The notes below the pieces were generated by a model. It had not been told where the DNA came from. It did not search any database and was given only the letters and a program-made list of their open reading frames with translations. Shown in pieces: positions 22,876 to 31,684 of a DNA stretch of 46,335 nt. This DNA is from Lachnospira sp. (GTDB lineage: Bacteria > Bacillota > Clostridia > Lachnospirales > Lachnospiraceae). A program made the position numbers and the translations under genes. The stretch is taken from contig SVDX01000020.1 in NCBI GenBank assembly GCA_015057605.1, positions 1 through 46,335 of the forward strand, given 5' to 3'. Numbering within the stretch: position 1 is the stretch's first letter; each line of letters opens with the position of its first letter.

Positions 22876-24129
22876 CTATTGTACACCTAAAGTAACTGAA
22901 ATCTCAAGTGTTTTATAAGAATTATTAGCTTTTCTGTTAATCTTTAGCTTAATAACATCCCCTGGCTTATGCGAATAGAGTATGTTTTGGAGTTCCTCAC
23001 ATTTTAATATATCCTTACCATCAGCACCAACAATTATATCTCCATTTCTAAGACCCGCCATAAATGCAGGTGAATTGTTCTTAAACATTGTTATATATAT
23101 GCCCTTTGGTATTGAATATTTGTTACTTAATATATTATCCACTTCATTTCCCATAATACCGAGCGAAATGACATCGTTACCATTAGAAATGTGTTGAAGC
23201 AATAGCTTAATGTTAGATATCGCATATGCATTAAGAACATGCGAATCCTCGCTATATTTCGTGCTTATTACTCCACAAACCTGTCCATTTGTATTAAGAA
23301 GCACACCAAATGAGCCTTCTGCCACATAAATATTGGTATTGATTATCATATATTTTGCATCCCAGCAATAATAGTTACGGTCAAAATTTGTAATAATACC
23401 ATGATTCATTGTAAAATTCGTCCCCGCAACATTACCCACTGCTATAACAGGTACGCCTGTATATAATTGATTAGAATTACCAAGCTCTGCTATTTTTAGA
23501 GTTCTATAGGTCTGCTCTGTTAAATCAGATATATTAATCTTAACAATGGCAATGTCTGTATCTACATCCTTACCCACAAGCTGTGCAAAGCAGGTATTTC
23601 CATTATTGAATTCTATTCTAATATGACTTGCTGCTCTTACTGTTGAATATTGGGTAAGAATATATATTTGCGTTTCATCCGAAAATATCATTACACCCAT
23701 ACTTATTTTTTCATTTTCAACAACGCTATTAAAAATGTCTTCTGTAGTTGTAACAGAAGCCACTGTAACCATACTTGTATAGCTTCGTTTTGCAATATTG
23801 TTCAAATTAGACAGATATTTTTCATATTCACTTTCTGATGGTGGTGCTGTAGGTATCTCTGTATCTCCTATTACGTCTTCCGTTGGTTCTTCCACTATGT
23901 TATCTGGTTTAAATACAATCTGTGGTTTTGTAGCATCTTCTTTCTTTGGCGAAATTGCATTATTTACAAGTGAAATCACTACACCACAAACTGTTCCTGC
24001 CACCGCTGCACACAGCAAAGCAAGAGCAATAACCTTTATTGCCCTAAATACCTTTTTATATTTCATACCTATTGTAGGTACTATGTTCTCGCTATATAAA
24101 TTAAATTCATTCTTATCGTTATCGTTCAT
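22876..24129 (-). CDS. HtrA/DegP-like membrane protein with a lost catalytic His (probable pseudoprotease)
   Basis: 417 residues: cytoplasmic N-terminus (1-28), one membrane helix (30-56), Pro/Glu/Thr-rich linker (60-100), a trypsin-like domain (110-300) and a C-terminal PDZ domain (about 310-415, GIYITMFKNNSPAFMAGLRNGDIIVGADG). The trypsin core aligns with HtrA: YILTQYSTV replaces the family YILTNNHVV, putting Ser162 where the catalytic His should be. Asp192 (TDIAIVKI) remains, and Ser273 (EGSFGVLLN against family GNSGGPLLN) remains without the oxyanion glycines. It is therefore unlikely to be a protease and may bind peptides outside the membrane. Ribosome binding site AAAAGGGA. Confidence 0.82.
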   Translation of the reverse strand: MNDNDKNEFNLYSENIVPTIGMKYKKVFRAIKVIALALLCAAVAGTVCGVVISLVNNAISPKKEDATKPQIVFKPDNIVEEPTEDVIGDTEIPTAPPSESEYEKYLSNLNNIAKRSYTSMVTVASVTTTEDIFNSVVENEKISMGVMIFSDETQIYILTQYSTVRAASHIRIEFNNGNTCFAQLVGKDVDTDIAIVKINISDLTEQTYRTLKIAELGNSNQLYTGVPVIAVGNVAGTNFTMNHGIITNFDRNYYCWDAKYMIINTNIYVAEGSFGVLLNTNGQVCGVISTKYSEDSHVLNAYAISNIKLLLQHISNGNDVISLGIMGNEVDNILSNKYSIPKGIYITMFKNNSPAFMAGLRNGDIIVGADGKDILKCEELQNILYSHKPGDVIKLKINRKANNSYKTLEISVTLGVQ

Positions 24130-24282
24130 AATCCCTTTTCACCTTTAATGTAAGTAAAATGTATTATAAACCATAATTATGAACATTTTATGACATTCGT
24201 GTAAATATAATCCTTTTTCACTTTTCTTTTTAGGCATTTTAGAGTACAATTAATATAAGATTTTTTGAATGGATAATGAACT

Positions 24283-26667
24283 ATGAATACAAAAACTTTA
24301 AAAACTTTAGAGTATTACAAAATTATAGATGAACTTAAAAATTATGCATATTCCACTGGTGGCAAGGAGTTATGTGAAGGACTTTTTCCTTTTACAGACC
24401 TTACTGTTATACGCAAAGCGCAAACTGAAACAAGTGACGCTCTTTCACGTCTTTTACAGAATGGAAGCATTTCCTTTACTGGTCTAAAAGATGTAAGACC
24501 ATCTCTTTTGCGTGCAGATATTAACAGTTCTCTATCACCAGTAGAGCTGCTCAATATAAGTCGTTTACTTGATATTGCCACTAAAATAAAGCAATATTCA
24601 AGAAAACAGAGTTCTAATAACAATGATGCTATCGAATTTTTCAAAGATTCACTTAGCGAACGTTTTGACGTTGTTGAACCTCTTACACCTCTTAATACAG
24701 AAATCAAACGCTGTATCATTTCTGAGGAGGAAATTAGCGACGATGCAAGTCCTAAACTTAAAGATATAAGACGACATATCAGACTTGCTAACGATAGAAT
24801 TCATACCGAGCTTAACTCAATCATCAATTCGCAGGCTGTAAGAAGCTGTCTTCAGGACAATCTTATAACTATGCGTAACGGAAGATATTGTATTCCAGTT
24901 AAGGCTGAACATCGTTCAAGTGTACAAGGTATGATTCACGACCAATCAAAGGCTGGTTCTACACTTTTTATTGAACCGCTTGCCATTGTTAAATTGAATA
25001 ATGAGATACGTGAGCTTGAGCTTTCAGAAGCTAAAGAGATAGAAGTAATTTTAGCTAAGCTCACTGCAGAGGTTAGCGATTATACTACAGTTATCAAGGA
25101 CAATTATGAGATTTTAACCGAGCTTGATTTTATATTTGCAAAAGCACATTTATCAAAGAACCACAAATGTAGCGAACCTATTTTTAATACTGATGGCATA
25201 ATTGATATTAAGAAGGCCCGCCATCCACTTATTCCTGCAAAAAATGTAGTTCCTACTGACATTCGTTTAGGCAAGGATTTTGATTTGCTGGTTATTACAG
25301 GACCTAATACAGGTGGTAAAACGGTATGTCTTAAAACTACCGGTCTTTTAACCCTTATGGGACAGGCAGGACTTCATATTCCTGCATTTGACAATTCACA
25401 GCTTGCTGTATTTAATAATGTTTTTGCGGATATTGGTGATGAGCAAAGCATTGAACAAAGCTTAAGTACATTTTCTTCACATATGACTAACATTGTTAAG
25501 ATATTAAATGAGGTTGATAATCGTTCTCTTGTCTTATTTGATGAGCTTGGTGCGGGAACTGATCCGATAGAAGGTGCAGCACTTGCCACCTCTGTGCTTG
25601 ATTATTTGCATAAAAAAGGTATTCGTACAATGGCGACAACGCATTACAGCGAATTAAAGGTATATGCACTTTCTACCGAGGGTGTTTCTAATGCCTGTTG
25701 TGAATTTGACGTTGAGACACTTCGTCCTACCTACAGATTATTAATCGGTATCCCAGGAAAAAGTAATGCATTTGCAATATCGCAAAAATTAGGCTTACCA
25801 ATGCATATAATTGATGCTTCTAAGGAGCTTATATCAGCTAAGGATAAGGATTTTGAGGATTTGCTCGCTGACTTAGAAGAAAGTCGAATAACTATAGAAA
25901 AGGAACAGGAACAGATTTCCCGTTACAAACAGGAAATTGAAATATTAAAAGAAAAGCTTGAAGCCAAGCATACCCGTTTGGATGAAAAACAGGCTGCCAT
26001 ATTAGAAAAGGCACGCGAAGAGGCATTTAATATAGTCAAGGAAGCAAAGGATTTGGCCGACAGTACTATTCGCAACATCAATAAAGCCGGTCTTGCAGTT
26101 AAAGACCTTGAAAATGAGCGAACAAAGCTTAGAAAAGGTATGGATGCTCTTCAATCTAAAAAGGTTGTTGCCAAGGCAACTGCCAAAAAGGAATATACTG
26201 CCGCAGACTTTAAGCTTGGTACTGCCGTAAAGATATTAAGCCTTAACATGGAGGGTTCTGTATGCTCACTCCCTAACGCCAAAGGTGACTTGTATGTTCA
26301 AATGGGCATTCTGCGTTCTCAAGTAAACATCAAAGACCTTGATATTATTCCGGACAAAGATGACCCTTCAACAAATGACAAAGCCGGTAACATCGGCAAG
26401 ATAAAGGTTAGCAAATCAATGTCCGTTTCGACTGAACTTAACCTTATCGGTATGACAACTGATGAAGCGTTAGTTCACCTTGAAAAATATTTAGATGACG
26501 CATATTTATCACATTTACCACAAGCGCGTATCGTTCATGGAAAAGGAACCGGTGCACTAAGAAATGTTGTGCATCAAGCTCTCAAGCGTTCAAAGTACGT
26601 TAAATCCTATCGTTTAGGCGTATATGGCGAAGGTGAAAATGGCGTTACAATAGTAGAATTTAAATAA
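24283..26667 (+). CDS. mutS2: MutS2 recombination/ribosome-rescue ATPase-nuclease
   Basis: 794 residues, the usual length. MutS-like core with levers (1-300), ATPase with Walker A GPNTGGKT near 340 and Walker B LVLFDELGAGTDP, a long coiled coil (about 520-640), a KOW-like linker (LGTAVKILSLNMEGSVCSLP) and a C-terminal Smr nuclease domain (about 715-794; LNLIGMTTDEALVHLEKYL, IVHGKGTGALR). It lacks the mismatch-recognition domain of MutS. MutS2 suppresses homologous recombination and has been linked to stalled-ribosome splitting. A two-component system follows 13 bp later. Confidence 0.95.
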   Translation: MNTKTLKTLEYYKIIDELKNYAYSTGGKELCEGLFPFTDLTVIRKAQTETSDALSRLLQNGSISFTGLKDVRPSLLRADINSSLSPVELLNISRLLDIATKIKQYSRKQSSNNNDAIEFFKDSLSERFDVVEPLTPLNTEIKRCIISEEEISDDASPKLKDIRRHIRLANDRIHTELNSIINSQAVRSCLQDNLITMRNGRYCIPVKAEHRSSVQGMIHDQSKAGSTLFIEPLAIVKLNNEIRELELSEAKEIEVILAKLTAEVSDYTTVIKDNYEILTELDFIFAKAHLSKNHKCSEPIFNTDGIIDIKKARHPLIPAKNVVPTDIRLGKDFDLLVITGPNTGGKTVCLKTTGLLTLMGQAGLHIPAFDNSQLAVFNNVFADIGDEQSIEQSLSTFSSHMTNIVKILNEVDNRSLVLFDELGAGTDPIEGAALATSVLDYLHKKGIRTMATTHYSELKVYALSTEGVSNACCEFDVETLRPTYRLLIGIPGKSNAFAISQKLGLPMHIIDASKELISAKDKDFEDLLADLEESRITIEKEQEQISRYKQEIEILKEKLEAKHTRLDEKQAAILEKAREEAFNIVKEAKDLADSTIRNINKAGLAVKDLENERTKLRKGMDALQSKKVVAKATAKKEYTAADFKLGTAVKILSLNMEGSVCSLPNAKGDLYVQMGILRSQVNIKDLDIIPDKDDPSTNDKAGNIGKIKVSKSMSVSTELNLIGMTTDEALVHLEKYLDDAYLSHLPQARIVHGKGTGALRNVVHQALKRSKYVKSYRLGVYGEGENGVTIVEFK

Positions 26668-26680
26668 TGGAGGAAAATAT

Positions 26681-27382
26681 ATGGCAACAAAGCAAAAAGT
26701 ACTTATAGTTGACGATGATAACAATATCGCAGAGCTTATATCCTTGTATCTTATCAAGGAATGCTTTGAAACTTTAATTGTAAATGACGGCGAATCTGCC
26801 ATTAAGGAATTTGAAAAATTTGCACCAAATATAATTCTTTTAGATTTAATGCTACCGGGAATTGACGGCTATCAGGTTTGCCGTGAAATTCGCAAAAAAT
26901 ATGACACTCCTATCATTATGCTTTCTGCAAAGGGAGAAGTATTTGACAAAGTATTAGGTCTTGAACTCGGTGCCGATGATTATATGATTAAACCATTTGA
27001 TTCAAAGGAATTGGTTGCCAGAGTAAAGGCTATTTTAAGACGATACCAGCCTGTAGTGGCTAAGCCTGATGCAAAGGCAAATAAAGGCCTAATAGAATAC
27101 ACTGATTTAATTATTAATCTCAATAATTACTCTGTTACTTACAAAGGCTCACAAATAGATATGCCACCAAAGGAAATAGAACTTTTACATTTCCTTGCAG
27201 CATCACCAAATCAAGTATTCACAAGAGAACAACTGCTCGACCACATTTGGGGCTACGAATACGTTGGAGATACAAGAACTGTAGATGTTCACATTAAAAG
27301 AATTCGTGAAAAGATTCAGGACCATGCTGGTTGGAGCATTGGAACTGTGTGGGGCATCGGTTACAAATTTGAGGTAAAATAA
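26681..27382 (+). CDS. OmpR/PhoB-family response regulator
   Basis: 233 residues. Receiver domain (1-120) with the acidic pair DDD at 11-13, phosphoacceptor Asp55 (IILLDLMLPG) and MIKPF; then a winged-helix DNA-binding domain (about 135-232; GLIEYTDLIINLNNYSV, REQLLDHIWGYEYVGDTRTVDVHIKRIREKI). GGAGG precedes the start. Its stop codon overlaps the kinase start (TAATG), so both are made together. Signal unknown. Confidence 0.93.
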   Translation: MATKQKVLIVDDDNNIAELISLYLIKECFETLIVNDGESAIKEFEKFAPNIILLDLMLPGIDGYQVCREIRKKYDTPIIMLSAKGEVFDKVLGLELGADDYMIKPFDSKELVARVKAILRRYQPVVAKPDAKANKGLIEYTDLIINLNNYSVTYKGSQIDMPPKEIELLHFLAASPNQVFTREQLLDHIWGYEYVGDTRTVDVHIKRIREKIQDHAGWSIGTVWGIGYKFEVK

Positions 27383-28803
27383 TGAAATCAACTTTATTGT
27401 ACAAGATACTTCTTGGATACCTTCTTCTTATTACCATTGGCGTTTTCGCCCTAAATATCATTTCCGATAAGCTGATTTATCCAAAGGTATTAGAAAACAA
27501 AACTGAATATTTATATGAAAATTCAAATCATCTTGCTAATACAACTCTGCTTGAATATTATAAAGGTTCTAAAGATATTAACTATCTCGACAATGAGCTT
27601 TTAAAGGTTAGCCAGTATACAGATACTCGAATACTACTTATTAACAGCAATAATCTGCTTATTTTGGATACCCACAATCCAAATATAATGTATTCTCCTA
27701 AACGAATAGATGCCTTTGATTCAAGCGTAACAAATGTATTGTATCAGCAGGAGCGTTTTCATAACTACTTTAACGAGGATTATATCACCGTATTTTCACC
27801 CGTAAATTATGGCTACTCAGTAAAGGGCTATGTATGTCTTAACTATTCAATTGAAGATATTGAACAAAAGGTTAATGATATAACTAACTTAGCTTACATT
27901 GTCATGTTGCTTTTCCTTTCAATGACATTTATAATATTGATTATATTTTTCTTTGAAATATATAAGCCTATTAAGGTTATCTCTAATGCAAGTCGTGAAT
28001 ACGCAAGTGGAAACCTTAAATATAGAATCCCAATATCAGGTGATGATGAATTTGGGCGTTTGGCTTCTTCACTTAACTATATGGCATCTGAGCTTGAAGA
28101 TGCGGATGATTTTCAAAAGAAATTTATTGCCAACATTTCGCACGATTTTCGTTCACCACTCACTTCTATAAAGGGTTATCTAAATGCAATTTTAGATGGT
28201 GTAGTACCGCAAGAGTCACAGGAAAAATATTTAAATATTGTAATTTCCGAGACCGAACGTCTTGAAAAACTTACTCAAAGTATGCTAACCCTCAACAATA
28301 TGAGCACAAAAAGCGTTCGTCTTGATATAACAACCTTCAACATAAACGCAAAGGTTAAACAGATTATAGAGACATTCGAAGGTCTATGCAAAAGCAGAAA
28401 TATCAAGTTTGAGCTTACATTTTCTTCAAAGGACATATTTGTTTTGGCTGACCTCGAAAAAATACAGCAGGTTATATATAACCTAATCGACAATGCAATC
28501 AAATTTAGCCACAACAACTCATCAATATACATAAGCATTACTGAAAAAGGCGAGAAAGCATTTTTCTCAATAAAAGATACTGGAATCGGAATACCTAAGG
28601 ATTCTTTAAATAAGATTTGGGATAGATTTTATAAGACTGACCTTTCCCGTGGTAAGGATAAAAAAGGTACCGGTCTTGGACTTTCAATAACAAAAGAAAT
28701 TATTCAGGCACATAATTCTAATATAGATGTTATCAGTACTGAAGGTGTTGGAACAGAATTTATATTTGCACTGGATATAGCTAAAGAAACTTCAAAAGTA
28801 TAA
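27382..28803 (+). CDS. Sensor histidine kinase
   Basis: 473 residues. Two membrane helices (about 8-28 and 170-192) enclose an extracellular sensor region; a HAMP domain follows (about 190-245), then HisKA with phosphorylated His254 (NISHDFRSPLTSIKGYL) and HATPase (N box LIDNAIKFS, G1 DTGIGIP, G2 GTGLGL). It phosphorylates the response regulator encoded just upstream. WalK/PhoR-like in layout but lacks a clear PAS domain. Confidence 0.93.
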   Translation: MKSTLLYKILLGYLLLITIGVFALNIISDKLIYPKVLENKTEYLYENSNHLANTTLLEYYKGSKDINYLDNELLKVSQYTDTRILLINSNNLLILDTHNPNIMYSPKRIDAFDSSVTNVLYQQERFHNYFNEDYITVFSPVNYGYSVKGYVCLNYSIEDIEQKVNDITNLAYIVMLLFLSMTFIILIIFFFEIYKPIKVISNASREYASGNLKYRIPISGDDEFGRLASSLNYMASELEDADDFQKKFIANISHDFRSPLTSIKGYLNAILDGVVPQESQEKYLNIVISETERLEKLTQSMLTLNNMSTKSVRLDITTFNINAKVKQIIETFEGLCKSRNIKFELTFSSKDIFVLADLEKIQQVIYNLIDNAIKFSHNNSSIYISITEKGEKAFFSIKDTGIGIPKDSLNKIWDRFYKTDLSRGKDKKGTGLGLSITKEIIQAHNSNIDVISTEGVGTEFIFALDIAKETSKV

Positions 28804-28805
28804 AC

Positions 28806-28846
28806 AATACGTCCTCTGCCAAATAGGCAGAAGACGTATTATTTTT
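28806..28846. terminator. Shared terminator between the kinase and the membrane-protein array
   Basis: Stem AATACGTC-TCTGCC / GGCAGA-GACGTATT (14 pairs with a bulge) followed on the plus strand by ATTTTT. The convergent gene on the minus strand ends inside its T tract. Confidence 0.8.
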
Positions 28847-29537
28847 ATAATTGATTATGTCTATATTCTATCTGTACCGTGTCTTCTGATATGAATTCGT
28901 AGTTGATTCTAACAGCTGCGCCTTCTGAAATCCTATATTCATCACCCTCTGATACAACAATAGCATATATTCTTATAATTATCGTACCTTTTGCTTTACT
29001 AAATAATTCTTTCATAATAGTTATAGTTTCATGATGCTTATATTCCACATGAGCTGCCAAAAAACCTTCATCCAATATATATGCATAATCGTCTGAAAAA
29101 GCTTCTTCACTAGATATTTCTTTTACAAAATAATCTTTATCTATATTCTTACTATATATGTTTTGTGTAATAGCATTATCTTTATAATCTTCACCATTAT
29201 TATATATAACACTACCACGATTTTCATACTCGTATAAATATAATGCAAAAAAAGCATTTTCACTCATTTCTCTAACATAAGAAGACTTCGGTGTCTCATC
29301 TCCCTCTTCATACATACCATAATATATATCAAAAGTTACATCATCCACCTTAAAGGTATCTGTCTTAGACTTCATTCCCATCTTAATAGGCCTTTTTTGT
29401 GATGCTGTATTAAAACCTTCACTTATCTCATGTTGTTTCTTTTCATAACGAATATATCTAACTGTTATATCCGTTACTATAAGCGATATAGCACATAACA
29501 TTGCTATTGTTGTTATGATTATATATTTTTTGTTCAT
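28845..29537 (-). CDS. Paralogous membrane-anchored protein, copy A (unknown)
   Basis: 230 residues. One N-terminal membrane helix (about 6-27), then an extracytoplasmic domain. Two blocks are nearly invariant in the three neighbouring copies: HEISEGFNTASQK with IKMGMKSKTDTFKVDD and YYGMYEEGDETP (about 37-90), and EEAF with YAYILD, then YKHHETITIMKELF (about 142-178). Between them (90-140) the copies differ strongly. Ends in INYEFISEDTVQIEYRHNQL. GAGGAGGG precedes the start. No family recognised. Confidence 0.75.
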   Translation of the reverse strand: MNKKYIIITTIAMLCAISLIVTDITVRYIRYEKKQHEISEGFNTASQKRPIKMGMKSKTDTFKVDDVTFDIYYGMYEEGDETPKSSYVREMSENAFFALYLYEYENRGSVIYNNGEDYKDNAITQNIYSKNIDKDYFVKEISSEEAFSDDYAYILDEGFLAAHVEYKHHETITIMKELFSKAKGTIIIRIYAIVVSEGDEYRISEGAAVRINYEFISEDTVQIEYRHNQL

Positions 29538-29552
29538 ATGTATGCCCTCCTC

Positions 29553-29630
29553 TTATTCTTTGCTAATTAGTAACGTTAATCTCTCTGATGTTTCTATACT
29601 AGGATTATGCAATAAATATTCATAGGCTTT
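29553..29630 (-). pseudogene. PPC-like domain tail, remnant 1
   Basis: The frame reads KAYEYLLHNPSIETSERL and then TLLISKE before TAA. It matches the end of remnant 3 (NPSIETSERLTLLISKE) and begins directly after the stop codon of copy B, in the same frame. Only the last strands of the domain remain. Its stop overlaps the ribosome binding site of copy A. Confidence 0.6.
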
Positions 29631-30281
29631 TTATTGAGCATATCTGTATTCTATCTTTACTGTGTCTTCAGATATGAATTCATAGTTGAGTTTAAGCACT
29701 GAATTGCTTGAAACCCTATATCCTCCGTTTTCCAATGGAACTAATGCATCTATTTCTATAATTATGGTGCTCTTCTTTTTATCAAATAATTCCTTCATAA
29801 TAGTTATAGTTTCATGATGCTTATATTCTACATCAGATGCAAGAAATCCATCATCCAGTATATATGCATATTCTCCTGAAAATGCTTCCTCTCCTGATAT
29901 TTCCTTAATAAAATAATTAGTCCCTGCATTTTTATAGTCATCAATAATATTACTTTCGTAATTTGTCAGATTATACTCACTCATATACATTACAAAAAAA
30001 GGATATTCATCTCCTCTCTTATAACTACTTTTTGGAGTCTCATCACCCTCTTCATACATTCCATAATAGATATCAAAAGTCACATCATCCACTTTAAAGA
30101 TATCTGTCTTTGACTTCATTCCCATCTTAATAGGTCCATTTTGGGATGCCGTATTAAAGCCTTCACTTATTTCATGACTTTTCTTTTCCAAATATCGATA
30201 TTTTAATATTATATCTGTCGCTATAAGTGCTATAGCACATAACATTGCTATTGTTGTTATGATTATATATTTTTTGTTCAT
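29631..30281 (-). CDS. Paralogous membrane-anchored protein, copy B (unknown)
   Basis: 216 residues with the same architecture as copy A: membrane helix near 6-28, block HEISEGFNTASQNGPIKMG, then YYGMYEEGDETPKSSY, a shorter variable middle (KRGDEYPFFVMYMSEYNL), and the block GEEAFSGEYAYILDDGF with DVEYKHHETITIM. Strong AGGAGG site. The upstream remnant stop codon (TAG) is part of that site. Confidence 0.75.
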   Translation of the reverse strand: MNKKYIIITTIAMLCAIALIATDIILKYRYLEKKSHEISEGFNTASQNGPIKMGMKSKTDIFKVDDVTFDIYYGMYEEGDETPKSSYKRGDEYPFFVMYMSEYNLTNYESNIIDDYKNAGTNYFIKEISGEEAFSGEYAYILDDGFLASDVEYKHHETITIMKELFDKKKSTIIIEIDALVPLENGGYRVSSNSVLKLNYEFISEDTVKIEYRYAQ

Positions 30282-30294
30282 ATATCATTACCTC

Positions 30295-30524
30295 CTACTT
30301 TTTACTAATTAGCAGCTTTAATCTCTCGTCTGTTTCATAACTTGGATTAAACAAAGAATAAACAATATAGTAAGGTACGTTTGCTTCTAGTTCTTTTGTT
30401 ATTCTCGCATTATACTCTCCATCGTCATAATCGTCATTATAATCCTTTTGTGATAGTGGCACTGTACTTCTTGGATCAATCACATGTATGTATCTAAATC
30501 ACTCTGTGTTTTAAATGTATACTT
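30295..30524 (-). pseudogene. PPC-like domain tail, remnant 2, frameshifted
   Basis: From 30524 one frame reads KYTFKTQSDLDTYM then TGA; the next frame continues YVIDPRSTV-like sequence as VIDPRSTVPLSQKDYNDDY through NARITKELEANVPYYIVYSL to LLISKK. Together they resemble a bacterial pre-peptidase C-terminal (PPC) domain (T-x-DLDTYM, a DD turn, then VPYYIVY). A one-base shift near 30484 separates the parts and no start with a binding site is visible. A GTG at 30483 opens the second frame for 62 codons. Confidence 0.6.
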
Positions 30525-30526
30525 AC

Positions 30527-31201
30527 CTAATATAATTTAATATGTCTATATTCTATCTTTACGGTTTCTTCTGATATAAATTCGTAGTCAATATTAATGT
30601 GTCCGCCTCTTGAAATTTCATATTTTCCATTCTCTAATGGTAAAATAGCAAATATTTTTATAATTATTATACCTTTATCTTTACTAAATAATTCTTTCAT
30701 AATAGTTATAGTTTCATAATGCTTATATTCTACATCAGATGCAAGAAATCCATCATCCAGTATATATGCATATTCTCCTGAAAAAGCTTCTTCACTTGGT
30801 ATCTCTCTTATGAAATAATAGCCATTAATTTTTTTATAATCATTACATATGTCCCCTGGTCCGTCGTTTTCTTCATATGTCCTATTGTTGTACTCTTGTA
30901 TATACATTGCAAAAAAAGGACGTTCCGTAAGTTCCTGTACATATGAACTATGAGGTGTCTCATCACCCTCTTCATACATTCCATAATATATATCAAAAGT
31001 TACATCATCCACCTTAAAGGTATCTGTCTTTGACTTCATACCCATCTTAATAGGTCCTTTTTGGGATGCCGTATTAAACCCCTCACTTATCTCATGACTT
31101 TTCCTTTCTAAGTGCTGATATTTCAATATTATATCTGTCGCTATAAGTGCCATTGCACATAACATTGCAATTATAGTTATCCTTATATACTTTTTGTTCA
31201 T
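30527..31201 (-). CDS. Paralogous membrane-anchored protein, copy C (unknown)
   Basis: 224 residues, same layout as copies A and B: membrane helix near 6-28, block HEISEGFNTASQKGPIKMG, YYGMYEEGDETPHSSY, a variable middle with acidic insert (YEENDGPGDI), then SEEAFSGEYAYILDDGF and VEYKHYETITIM. GAGGAGGG precedes the start. First of the three on the transcript direction. Exported or membrane-bound; function unknown. Confidence 0.75.
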   Translation of the reverse strand: MNKKYIRITIIAMLCAMALIATDIILKYQHLERKSHEISEGFNTASQKGPIKMGMKSKTDTFKVDDVTFDIYYGMYEEGDETPHSSYVQELTERPFFAMYIQEYNNRTYEENDGPGDICNDYKKINGYYFIREIPSEEAFSGEYAYILDDGFLASDVEYKHYETITIMKELFSKDKGIIIIKIFAILPLENGKYEISRGGHINIDYEFISEETVKIEYRHIKLY

Positions 31202-31217
31202 ATGTATAGCCCTCCTC

Positions 31218-31466
31218 TTATTCTTTGCTAATTAGTAACGTTAATCTCTCTGATGTTTCTATACTAGGATTATACAATGAATATACTACATAGTAAGATA
31301 CATTTGCCTGCAGTTCTTTTGTTACTTTAGCATTATAGTCATCTTCGTTGTAGTCATCATTACTTGCTAACAAGGTACCGCTTGGTGAATATATTTTTAT
31401 CATTGTATCATAATTTCCATAGGTTTGGAATAACTTGTAGCCACTCGTTTCAAATGTTACATATAA
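31218..31466 (-). pseudogene. PPC-like domain tail, remnant 3 (longest)
   Basis: The open frame after a TAA at 31467 reads LYVTFETSGYKLFQTYGN then YDTMIKIYSPSGTLLASNDD, NAKVTKELQANVSYYVVYSL and ends LLISKE. This is a good PPC-domain pattern (FETSG, YDTMIKIYSPSGTLLASNDD, YYVV). An in-frame ATG at 31403 opens 61 codons but has no convincing binding site. The upstream part of the original protein is gone. Confidence 0.65.
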
Positions 31467-31640
31467 TTAATAGTTGATTATCGGAATTATCATATGTATT
31501 TTTTGCTATTTTAACCTCCCACTTATCAACCACCTCAGTCCCACCTAACATCAATTATATCAACGTCATTTTCAAAAAACCGTTGCTTTTTGTCGTTGCT
31601 TTTCGTTGCTTTTTGTTGCTTTTTGTTGCTTTTAGGTAAT
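31467..31640. other. Non-coding stretch with decayed sequence and phased repeat
   Basis: Between the PPC remnant and the trmL terminator no gene is supported. The part next to the remnant can be read as DNSDNQLL in another frame, a possible continuation of the lost gene. The rest is dominated by the repeat at 31582-31634. Confidence 0.5.
31582..31634. repeat. Five GTTGC-TTTTT repeats with a 10-bp period
   Basis: GTTGC begins at 31582, 31595, 31605, 31615 and 31625, each followed by a run of 4-5 T. Spacing is 13, 10, 10, 10 bases, so the T tracts fall on one face of the helix, the arrangement that bends DNA. Confidence 0.8.
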
Positions 31641-31682
31641 TAAAAAAACACATTTACTCAATGTTCGAGCAAATGTGTCTTT
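31641..31682 (-). terminator. Terminator after trmL
   Basis: Stem ACACATTT-CTC / GAG-AAATGTGT (11 of 12 pairs, loop of 7) followed on the minus strand by TTTTTTTA. It closes the operon that ends in trmL. Confidence 0.8.
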
Positions 31683-31684
31683 AC

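Noticed and set aside
31582-31634. CRISPR array
   Set aside because: The period is only 10 bp and there are no unique spacers or cas genes.
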